DNA of 20,467 nucleotides. Origin: an uncultured Collinsella sp. Its GTDB lineage: Bacteria; Actinomycetota; Coriobacteriia; Coriobacteriales; Coriobacteriaceae. Position 1 is the stretch's first letter. Every line of letters starts with the position of its first letter. Location: positions 1-20,467 of the forward strand of contig CATVZP010000032.1 in the NCBI GenBank assembly GCA_958348565.1, given 5' to 3'. The notes below the pieces were generated by a model. It ran no database searches, was not told where the DNA came from, and was given only the letters and a program-made list of their open reading frames with translations. A program made the position numbers and the translations under genes. Shown here one piece after another: positions 14,950 through 20,467 of the stretch.

Positions 14950-15744
14950 ATGATCCTATACTTCACCGGGACGGGCAACTGCCTCTACGTGGCGCGCGAG
15001 CTGGCCGCGGAGGGCGAGAGGGTCCTGAGCATCCCGCAGGAGCTGCGCCGCGAGGGCGAGCTCGCCTACGCGGACGATACGGTTGGCATCGTGTACCCCA
15101 TCTACGGGCACATGATGCCCGACATGGTGAAGACGTTCCTCGAGCGCGCGACGCTCGACACGCCCTACCTCTACTTCGTTTGCACCTACGGCAACCGGCA
15201 CGCCAATGCCGTCGAGCTGTGCCTGGAGGACGCGCGGGCGGCGGGGCTCAACCCTGCCTACGCAACCACACTCCTCATGGTGGACAACTGGCTGCCCAAC
15301 TTCGACATGGACGAGCAGCGCGCCCGCATTCCCGAGAAGAAGATCGGCGAGAACCTTGCGCGCATCCGCGCGGACGTCGCGGCGCGCCGCCAGTGGCTCG
15401 AGCCGGTGACCGACGAGGATCGCGCTGCCCACGAGCAGTTCATGAGCCGGGGCTTGCGCTTCGAGCCGGCGATGCTGGGCGGATTCCTGACCGTTGATTC
15501 CGAGAAGTGCGTGGGATGTGGGGCGTGCGCAAAGGTGTGCCCGACTGGTTGCATCGCACTCGAGGGCGGCAAGGCTGTCCGTAACGCGCAGGCGGGCTTT
15601 GGCTGCAACGCCTGCCTCGCCTGCATGCACGCCTGTCCCGCGCACGCCATCACCTGCGCGGCGGGCGACAAGAATCCCGCGGCACGCTTCCGCAACGAGC
15701 ACGTGACCCTTGCCGAGCTGCAAGAGGCCAACAGCGGCCGCTGA
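14950..15744 (+). CDS. EFR1-family protein: flavodoxin-like domain plus two [4Fe-4S] clusters
   Basis: A 264-residue cytoplasmic electron-transfer protein. The N-terminal flavodoxin-like domain starts MILYFTGTGNCLYVARELA and contains IVYPIYGHMMPDMV, the pattern of EFR1 ferredoxins. The C-terminal part holds two ferredoxin motifs: CVGCGACAKVCPTG (Cys187, 190, 193, 197) and CNACLACMHACPAH (Cys219, 222, 225, 229), enough ligands for two [4Fe-4S] clusters. GGGAG lies 6 bases before the ATG, 42 bases after the flavodoxin gene, so the three genes are co-transcribed. It could pass electrons between NADPH/ferredoxin pools and flavin acceptors such as the exported flavodoxin. A rho-independent-like hairpin follows the stop. 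Confidence 0.92.
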   Translation: MILYFTGTGNCLYVARELAAEGERVLSIPQELRREGELAYADDTVGIVYPIYGHMMPDMVKTFLERATLDTPYLYFVCTYGNRHANAVELCLEDARAAGLNPAYATTLLMVDNWLPNFDMDEQRARIPEKKIGENLARIRADVAARRQWLEPVTDEDRAAHEQFMSRGLRFEPAMLGGFLTVDSEKCVGCGACAKVCPTGCIALEGGKAVRNAQAGFGCNACLACMHACPAHAITCAAGDKNPAARFRNEHVTLAELQEANSGR

Positions 15745-15755
15745 TGCGCTTCTCG

Positions 15756-15785
15756 CCAAGCCGAAAGCCTGCGGCTTCGGCTTGG
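15756..15785 (+). terminator. Hairpin after the EFR1 gene
   Basis: CCAAGCCGAA (15756-15765) pairs with TTCGGCTTGG (15776-15785), and inner GCC/GGC close a 3-base loop. Only a short TTCATT follows, so it may attenuate rather than fully end transcription before the esterase gene. Confidence 0.6.
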
Positions 15786-15805
15786 TTCATTCAGAAAGAG
15801 GAACT

Positions 15806-16657
15806 ATGCACGTGAGCCATCTTTCACGCAGGTCCTTTATCGAGGCTGCCGCGCTCGCTGCGGGCGGGCTGGTACTCGGGGAAGGCCTGGTCGGCTGCGC
15901 GGATGTCCGTGAGCTTGGCGGCTACGTCCTCACGGAGGGGTCGCAGACAGACCGCGGCTTCGTCGTTGACGACGCCCTGCAGACGCCATCGGGCAGGCCG
16001 CTGCACTTCTCGCTCCATGTGCCGGACTCCTATGACGGGCCCGCGCCCTATGCGCTCTACGTGGCCTGCCCCGGCTGGGAGGGGCTCTACTTCCAGGGCG
16101 TGGGGGCGAATCTTCAGGAGGACTACCCCTTCGTGGCGAACGACTACATCGCCGACATGATCGTGGCCTCGCCCCAGCTCGACGCCTGGGACGAGCAATC
16201 GGCGTCAGACGTGGTGGGGCTCACCGAATGGCTGCTCGGCGCCTACAGCATCGATGCGGACCACGTGTACCTGAGCGGATGCTCGGGCGGCGGCGAGACC
16301 ATCTCCATCGTCTTGGGAACGCGCCCCGAGCTCTACCGCCGTGCGCTTCACACCATCTCGCGCTGGGACGGCGACATCGAGACGCTCACCACAGCCGAGG
16401 TTCCCGTGTATATGGCTATCGGCGAGAACGACGACTATTACGGCTCCGGACCCGCGCGCGAGGCGTACGAGGAGATTCGCGCCGCCTATCGAGCTCGCAG
16501 GCTTTCCGAGGAGCGCATCAGCGAGCTGGTCATGCTCGATGTCAAGCCCACGAGCTACTTCACCGAGCGGGGCTTTGCTGCGGACGCGGGCCAGCACGGA
16601 GCGGGCGGCTACCTCTTTGCCCGTGACGAGGACATCATGGGATGGCTGTTCTCATGA
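15806..16657 (+). CDS. Tat-exported lipoprotein esterase (alpha/beta hydrolase)
   Basis: A 283-residue exported hydrolase. The signal has twin arginines (SRRSFIEAAAL, Arg8-Arg9) and a lipobox LVGC with Cys31. The hydrolase fold starts around residue 55; the nucleophile elbow is SGCSGGGE with Ser160, an acidic loop reads GENDDYYGS, and His264 in GQHGAGGY is the likely catalytic His. It is similar in style to PHB-depolymerase/feruloyl-esterase relatives. The frame is open further upstream to 15710, but the ATG at 15806 is chosen because AAAGAGG precedes it and the signal peptide starts there. Its stop overlaps the next ATG (ATGA), so it was coupled to a now shortened membrane-protein gene. Confidence 0.85.
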   Translation: MHVSHLSRRSFIEAAALAAGGLVLGEGLVGCADVRELGGYVLTEGSQTDRGFVVDDALQTPSGRPLHFSLHVPDSYDGPAPYALYVACPGWEGLYFQGVGANLQEDYPFVANDYIADMIVASPQLDAWDEQSASDVVGLTEWLLGAYSIDADHVYLSGCSGGGETISIVLGTRPELYRRALHTISRWDGDIETLTTAEVPVYMAIGENDDYYGSGPAREAYEEIRAAYRARRLSEERISELVMLDVKPTSYFTERGFAADAGQHGAGGYLFARDEDIMGWLFS

Positions 16658-16776
16658 CGCGGAGAATAAAGGGACTGACGAGAAGGGCGCTGCGCCGCAC
16701 GGTCGACATAGTCCTTGCGACCCTGCTTGTGGTTCAGATGTTTTCGCGTTTCTGGGTGCCCTGCTCATGCAGGTAG
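16654..16776 (+). pseudogene. Stub of a small membrane protein (possibly DUF4405-type N-terminus)
   Basis: An ATG overlapping the esterase stop (ATGA) opens a 40-codon frame: MTRRIKGLTRRALRRTVDIV then LATLLVVQMFSRFWVPCSCR. A basic start followed by one hydrophobic helix resembles the first helix of DUF4405 membrane proteins, which occur in similar redox operons. It stops at 16774-16776, before the His-containing helices. Either it is a genuine 40-residue peptide or a truncated gene. The family call is tentative. Confidence 0.4.
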
Positions 16777-16822
16777 TCGTCCGCAGCGCCCGTCCGATCA
16801 TACACTTGGCGAACGAAACGGG

Positions 16823-16854
16823 GCGGTGGGCCTCCGTCTTCACGGGCCCACCGC
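16823..16854. terminator. Bidirectional hairpin between convergent genes
   Basis: GCGGTGGGCC (16823-16832) pairs perfectly with GGCCCACCGC (16845-16854) around a 12-base loop. It lies between the plus-strand esterase unit and the minus-strand flavodoxin gene. The minus-strand tail reads CCCCGTTTCGTT, so it fits best as terminator of the minus gene. Confidence 0.6.
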
Positions 16855-16881
16855 CGCCGAACTGGGTTACGCAAGTCGGGA

Positions 16882-17331
16882 CTACGCGAGCTTCTTCGAG
16901 AGCGCCCTTGCCTCGTGCGCGTTGTCGACCATGCCGCCGTAGGTCATGCCGTAGAGCGCGGCGAAGCGCTTCATGGTGTACTCGCCCCAATCGAGCATCT
17001 CGCGCGTGGGCGCGCCACCTTGGAACACGAAATAGAGCGTCTTGCCGCTCATACTGCCCTCGCGCACCGGACCGTAGAAGCGGTCGAGCAGGTTGCGCAG
17101 CATGCCGGAGAGGTTGTGCCAGTAGACGGGCGACCCCACGACCAGGGTGTACGCCGCCTCGATGCGCGCGAGCACGTCCTCGAAGTCATCGTCGCCGTAG
17201 TTCTGGCCGTAGCCGTAGACCTTGTGCTCGGCAAGATTCAGCTGCTCGTACGGGCGATCGCCGATGAGCTCGCGCGCCAGGCGCGCCGTGTTGCCATCCT
17301 TGTTGGGGCTTCCGTTGATGAAGAGAATCAT
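16882..17331 (-). CDS. Flavodoxin-family protein (NAD(P)H-dependent oxidoreductase)
   Basis: A 149-residue cytoplasmic flavoprotein. The FMN phosphate loop reads MILFINGSPNKDGNTARLAREL, the middle loop VVGSPVYWHNLSGMLRNLLDRF, and the protein ends AHEARALSKKLA as in the flavodoxin_2/NADPH-dependent FMN reductase group. It is somewhat short for the family (usually 170-200) but has the full fold outline. The ATG at 17331 is chosen over an in-frame GTG at 17340 because AAGGAG lies 8 bases before it. It stands alone behind its own promoter, which carries the LysR-type motif shared with two aldo/keto reductase genes, and it ends at the hairpin at 16823-16854. Confidence 0.88.
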   Translation of the reverse strand: MILFINGSPNKDGNTARLARELIGDRPYEQLNLAEHKVYGYGQNYGDDDFEDVLARIEAAYTLVVGSPVYWHNLSGMLRNLLDRFYGPVREGSMSGKTLYFVFQGGAPTREMLDWGEYTMKRFAALYGMTYGGMVDNAHEARALSKKLA

Positions 17332-17368
17332 ACGTCTCACTCCTTACGTATTGTCTGATACCGCCTTT

Positions 17369-17431
17369 ACCATAGGCGTGAGAAGATCCGGCGAGAAGTT
17401 CCTGCTCGTAGGCAGCTTATAACCGTGGGGT
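17369..17431 (-). promoter_or_regulatory. LysR-type activated promoter of the flavodoxin gene (shared motif, copy 2)
   Basis: On the minus strand ACCCCACGGTTATAAGC (17431-17415) is followed by GGAACTTCTCGC (AACTTC at 17400-17395) and a -10-like TATGGT (17374-17369). The distances between the three elements equal those in front of 13386 and 20438. The start codon lies 83 bases beyond the motif. Confidence 0.65.
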
Positions 17432-17449
17432 GTGTACGTCTTGCCATCC

Positions 17450-18451
17450 TCATCGCTGCGCCTTCCAAAACGCGAGGGCATCGTCGATCCAGCCCTCTGC
17501 CACGGTGTCGACACCCAGGCCAAAGCCGTGGCTCAGGCCTTCGTAAACATGAAACTCCGTGGGCACGCCCGTTGCTGAGAGCGCTTCGAGACGCGCCTGC
17601 ATGGTGCGCCAGCTCGCGATGCCGTCGCGATCACCCACGCAGGCGTAGGTCGCGGGGTCGGCACCCGTCAGTTCGCTCATGCCGGTGTACTGCATGATGG
17701 CCGCCGCGGGCTGGGGCGTTCCTACTGGCGCGCCAAAGGCGGCCGGGCCGTAGCCGCCGACCCATGCCGCCATGCGCGCACCGGCCGAGCCGCCCCACAG
17801 CGAATAGCCCGACGTGTCCACGCTGAGCTCGTCGGCGTGCTCGAAGATGAAGGAGACGGCGCGGGCCAAGTCCTCGCAGGCGAGCTGCGCGCCCGGCCGA
17901 TAGATGACCGCGAACCCGTTGACGCCGGAACGGGCCAGGTGCAGACAGTGCGGGAAGGAGTCGTGCATGGCAGCGACGTAGGCGAATCCGCCGCCCGCGC
18001 TTACCACGGCAAACGGTGCAGACGCGCCGCCCGCTCCCTCGGCAGCGAAGCGGAAGAGCCCCGTGTTGGCGAGCGAGGGGTCGGCGGCCTTCTCGGCATC
18101 CGTGTAGATGTCGTAGAAGAACGTCCGTTCCGCTGCGCGCTCTGACAGCAGATAGCTGACGACGTCGACCGTGGTGCTCGTATGGATTTCCGAGTACCAC
18201 GGCAGGCAAGCGGAAAGGTCATCGAGCGTCATATCCTCCGTCGGCGGATGGAGCGTTGTGGGGAAGAGCAGCCGTCCGTAGCCATCGAGCAAAGGGTTGT
18301 TGATGACGTCGTAGATGGGCGTGTCCGCCGTGACCGGGCCCGGAGCGGAGCCGCGCGCGAACCCGGCGGTCCCGTCCGACGAGCAGCCGGCAAGGCTGCC
18401 CGCAGCGGCCAACCACACGGCAGCCTCCAGAACCGAACGGCGCGGCATCAT
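17450..18451 (-). CDS. Tat-exported lipoprotein alpha/beta hydrolase (esterase/lipase)
   Basis: A 333-residue exported hydrolase. The N-terminus has twin arginines (MMPRRSVLEAA), a hydrophobic stretch and a lipobox LAGC with Cys23. The nucleophile elbow is LWGGSAGA with Ser222; an acidic residue lies in VGDRDG (about 274-276) and the catalytic His in GLSHGF (His308). The GGSAG elbow and following helix resemble BD-FAE/hormone-sensitive-lipase-type esterases. Its first ATG overlaps the stop of the upstream reductase gene (ATGA at 18451-18448), so translation is coupled; a second in-frame ATG follows immediately. It is the last gene of the minus-strand aldo/keto reductase operon. Together with the esterase at 15806 it makes two surface hydrolases in one redox island. 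Confidence 0.86.
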   Translation of the reverse strand: MMPRRSVLEAAVWLAAAGSLAGCSSDGTAGFARGSAPGPVTADTPIYDVINNPLLDGYGRLLFPTTLHPPTEDMTLDDLSACLPWYSEIHTSTTVDVVSYLLSERAAERTFFYDIYTDAEKAADPSLANTGLFRFAAEGAGGASAPFAVVSAGGGFAYVAAMHDSFPHCLHLARSGVNGFAVIYRPGAQLACEDLARAVSFIFEHADELSVDTSGYSLWGGSAGARMAAWVGGYGPAAFGAPVGTPQPAAAIMQYTGMSELTGADPATYACVGDRDGIASWRTMQARLEALSATGVPTEFHVYEGLSHGFGLGVDTVAEGWIDDALAFWKAQR

Positions 18452-19154
18452 CGCCGCACTCGATAGACGAGGTGGAGGCCGTCGCCGGCAAGGCGCTCGA
18501 CGCGCTCAAGCGAGAATACGTGCGAACCGCCGGCTGAGCGAGGCATCTCGTCGAAGACGGAAGCCGTTTCGGGCTCCCCCGAAACCGTCGGGGAGAGAAC
18601 GAGGCTCAGCTCGTCAAGCACGCCCGCGGCAAGAAACGACATGTCCGTCTTTCCGCCGCCGCACACGAGCAGGCGCTCGATGCCAAAAAGCTCGCGCAGC
18701 TTGCGCAGGGCGAGCGGGAGGTCTAGCCCGCGCGAGCCGGCAAGCACGTATGAGACGCCGCGCTCTCGCAGATAGTCGCGATACGCCGGCGATGCCGCCT
18801 CGGTGAGGATCTCGATGACGTGCGCGTCCGCACGGCCGGCGCGACGATAGGTCGCAGACTCCCATGCAATCTCCCCGGCGGGTCGACGGAGACGCAGAAC
18901 GATCGTTCGTCATGAGGCGCCACGAAGTCCCCCTTGGGCGCGCTCCCGTGGGTATCGAGCGCAAGGGGGCGCGACCCGACGAAGCCCTTCGTAGTCACGG
19001 CCCCGTACGCCACGGCGTCCGCCCCGAACTCGACCTGCATGCGAGAGTACGCGGCGCGTGCGGGCGAGGCGGCGGGGTCGAGCATGTACGCGCCGTCGAT
19101 ACGCCCGTTGAGCCCGGCAAAGACATGACAGACGACATAGGGTCTAATGTTCAT
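18448..19154 (-). pseudogene. RibD C-domain/dihydrofolate reductase-like protein, broken by a one-base frameshift
   Basis: The N-terminal half starts at ATG 19154 (MNIRPYVVCHVFAGLNGRID) and runs in one frame to SVDPPGRLHG. The C-terminal half lies in another frame: AWESATYRRAGRADAHVIEI, then YLRERGVSYVLAGSRG, and LLVCGGGKTDMSFLAAGVLD (NADPH loop GGG) to YRVRR and a stop at 18448. Adding one base in the C/G-rich run near 18873-18882 would rejoin the halves as a normal family sequence of about 235 residues. Members use NADPH to reduce pyrimidine or pteridine-like rings. The gene starts 6 bases after the aldo/keto reductase stop and overlaps the next gene (ATGA), so it was the middle of a tight operon. 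Decay and a sequencing error are both possible. Confidence 0.8.
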
Positions 19155-19160
19155 GGCCCC

Positions 19161-20150
19161 CTACCTTACCGTGTGCCCGCCGAAGACCATGAGGTCGAGT
19201 CCGTTGAGCAGCCCGTCGATCTTGGCAACCTCATCGTCGGTGAGCCCGACCTCGGCGGCACCGAGGTTCTCGAGCAGTCGTTCGGGCTTGCGACTACCCG
19301 GGATGGGAATGATATAGGGCTTCTTCTCGAGCATCCAGGAAAGGGAGACCTGAGCGGGCGTCGCCGCGTGCAGCTCAGCCAGCTCGCGAACGAACCGCAT
19401 GAGGGGCTCGGCGCGCCTTTCGCCTTCCTCTGTGTACTGCGGCATGCCATCGCGGTAGTCTTGGGCGCCCTCGAATCTGGTGTTGTGGCTGTACGCGCCC
19501 GTCAGAAAGCCGTTCGCCATGGGAGAAAAGGCCACGAAGGCAACGTTCAGCTCCTCGAGCACGGGGAACAGGGATTCGTTCCAGCGTGCCATCATGGAGT
19601 AGCGGTTCTGGACGGCGGAGACGGGGCACACCGCATCGGCGCGACGCAGGTACTCCTCCGTCGCCTCGGAGATTCCCCAGGCGCGGATCTTACCTTCCTT
19701 GATGAGGTCTGCCATGGTGTCTGCAACGACCTCGGGCTCGACCTTTGGGTCGATTCGGTGCTGGTAGTAGAGGTCGATGTGGTCGGTGCGCAGCCGGCGC
19801 AGGCTCTTCTCCACCGAGATACGGATAACCTCGGGGCGCGAGTCCACGAGGATGGTCTTGTCCGGGGCGTGCGTGACGCCGAACTTGGTGGCAATGACAA
19901 CCTCGTCGCGCACGGGCGCGAGCGCCTTGCCCACCACGTCCTCGTTGTGCGCCTCGGTCCCATCAGCGCACGTGCCAACGTAGCACTCCGCCGTGTCAAA
20001 GAAGGTATAGCCCATCTCGTGGGCCTGACGGACGACGCTCACAGCCTCGTCGTCGGGCATCGGGTCTCCGCTCGCGTGCGTGATTCCCATGCAGCCCATG
20101 CCGAGCGGGCTGACTTCGATGCCGCTCTTTCCCAAAACGCGCTTGTCCAT
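19161..20150 (-). CDS. Aldo/keto reductase (AKR11/13-like group)
   Basis: A 329-residue cytoplasmic NADPH-dependent reductase. The tetrad is visible: Asp52 and Tyr57 in FFDTAECY, Lys89 in ATKFG and His131 in YYQHRIDP. Other family marks are LGMGCMGIT at the N-terminus, WGISEA, QNRYSMMAR and the coenzyme-phosphate loop IPIPGSRKPERLLEN. Length is normal. It belongs to the longer aldo/keto group (YghZ/Tas/plant-type) and is not a close paralogue of the reductase at 13386. AGGGAG precedes the ATG. It leads an operon with the RibD-like and Tat-lipoprotein hydrolase genes and is divergent from another aldo/keto reductase at the window's right end. Confidence 0.93.
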   Translation of the reverse strand: MDKRVLGKSGIEVSPLGMGCMGITHASGDPMPDDEAVSVVRQAHEMGYTFFDTAECYVGTCADGTEAHNEDVVGKALAPVRDEVVIATKFGVTHAPDKTILVDSRPEVIRISVEKSLRRLRTDHIDLYYQHRIDPKVEPEVVADTMADLIKEGKIRAWGISEATEEYLRRADAVCPVSAVQNRYSMMARWNESLFPVLEELNVAFVAFSPMANGFLTGAYSHNTRFEGAQDYRDGMPQYTEEGERRAEPLMRFVRELAELHAATPAQVSLSWMLEKKPYIIPIPGSRKPERLLENLGAAEVGLTDDEVAKIDGLLNGLDLMVFGGHTVR

Positions 20151-20167
20151 TCCTGTTCTCCCTGTCT

Positions 20168-20197
20168 ATGATATTCGTCATTTGTTTGCAAAGTCCA
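20168..20197 (-). promoter_or_regulatory. Promoter of the minus-strand aldo/keto reductase operon
   Basis: The minus strand shows TGGACT (20197-20192), an 18-base spacer and TATCAT (20173-20168), ending 17 bases before the start codon at 20150. The leader would be very short. Confidence 0.5.
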
Positions 20198-20317
20198 CGT
20201 CCGCCCGTTCATCGAGCTCCGTTAGGCACATCCCCTGTCGGTGGCTTGTGCTCCCTCATCGCCAAGCGTACGACCGCAAAGCGCTCGACGGAATCCCCCT
20301 TTGGTGCGGTGCCCTGA

Positions 20318-20405
20318 ACCCGCGGGTTATAACCCCGTGCGCACCCCAGCGTTATAGAACCCTCACCAACGGAAACTTCCGCCGGCGCGGCGCCCCTCGT
20401 ATGGT
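20318..20405 (+). promoter_or_regulatory. LysR-type activated promoter of the right-end aldo/keto reductase (shared motif, copy 3, with an extra half-like copy)
   Basis: ACCCCAGCGTTATAGAA (20343-20359) is followed by AACTTC at 20374-20379 and TATGGT at 20400-20405, the same spacing as copies 1 and 2. A related upstream copy, ACCCGCGGGTTATAACC (20318-20334), overlaps a perfect palindrome AACCCGCGGGTT (20317-20328) and ends in GGTTATAACC. The start codon lies 78 bases after the main motif. The rest of the 287-base divergent region (20151-20437) shows nothing else clear. Confidence 0.65.
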
Positions 20406-20437
20406 GGATACGTCAAGTTGCGAGAAAGGAAGGCACC

Positions 20438-20467
20438 ATGGACTACATCACCTTGAACAACGGCGTC
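20438..20467 (+). CDS. Aldo/keto reductase, first 10 codons only
   Basis: AGGAAGG lies 5 bases before an ATG at 20438 that opens MDYITLNNGV before the window ends. This matches the N-terminus of the reductase at 13386 (MEYLKLNNDV) in length and pattern, and the promoter carries the same motif. A DkgA-like aldo/keto reductase is therefore expected, though only ten residues are visible. Confidence 0.65.
   Translation, partial: MDYITLNNGV

Noticed and set aside
14956..15759. 267-codon open frame on the minus strand
   Set aside because: It is a shadow of the EFR1 gene, whose eight cluster cysteines fix the true frame.
15710..15805. Longer N-terminus for the Tat-lipoprotein esterase
   Set aside because: It would overlap the EFR1 gene and the hairpin and would bury the signal peptide 32 residues inside the protein.
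18864..20171. 435-codon open frame on the plus strand
   Set aside because: It is antisense to the aldo/keto reductase and RibD-like genes, which show clear catalytic motifs; the translation resembles no family.

Overview
The window looks like a chromosomal stretch of a high-GC, host-associated Actinomycetota, most likely a Coriobacteriia (Collinsella-like) genome. That assignment is inference. It rests on high-GC codon use, a diverged type IIA topoisomerase pair, an EFR1-type flavodoxin/ferredoxin protein, Tat-lipoprotein flavodoxin and esterase genes, and many aldo/keto reductases. I saw no rRNA, tRNA, CRISPR array, transposase or phage gene.

Left part (1-3.1 kb): the 5' end of a small XRE regulator on the minus strand, whose promoter sits inside an exactly symmetric four-box array; a lipoprotein gene with its terminator; a repeat-like intergenic stretch; and a lower-GC AAA ATPase/DUF4143 gene that looks acquired.

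Core part (3.2-7.6 kb): a two-gene operon for a diverged type IIA topoisomerase (ParE-like then ParC-like), with a recognisable promoter upstream and a strong hairpin downstream.

Middle (7.7-12.2 kb): three tandem 19-bp repeats lead into an ORC/Cdc6-like AAA ATPase whose natural start is out of frame by one base at a run of five C. Then come a flavodoxin-family reductase and a divergent MerR locus. The MerR-type operator faces a minus-strand operon that now holds only the tail of a flavodoxin gene, followed by an intact carboxymuconolactone decarboxylase-cupin fusion and an alpha/beta hydrolase.

Right part (12.2-20.5 kb): a redox island. A LysR regulator is divergent from an aldo/keto reductase - exported flavodoxin - EFR1 operon, which is followed by a Tat-lipoprotein esterase and the stub of a small membrane protein. 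A minus-strand operon encodes an aldo/keto reductase, a frameshifted RibD/DHFR-like reductase and a second Tat-lipoprotein hydrolase. A flavodoxin gene and a further aldo/keto reductase (cut by the window end) have their own promoters.

The most striking observation is that three promoters in this island (upstream of 13386, 17331 and 20438) share one architecture. Each has ACCCCANNGTTATA, then AACTTC exactly 31 bases after the motif start, then a -10-like element at exactly base 58, with the start codon about 80 bases beyond the motif. This geometry fits a LysR-type activator site near -65, and suggests that the LysR at 12357-13256 (or a paralogue) controls a local regulon of NADPH/FMN redox enzymes and surface esterases.
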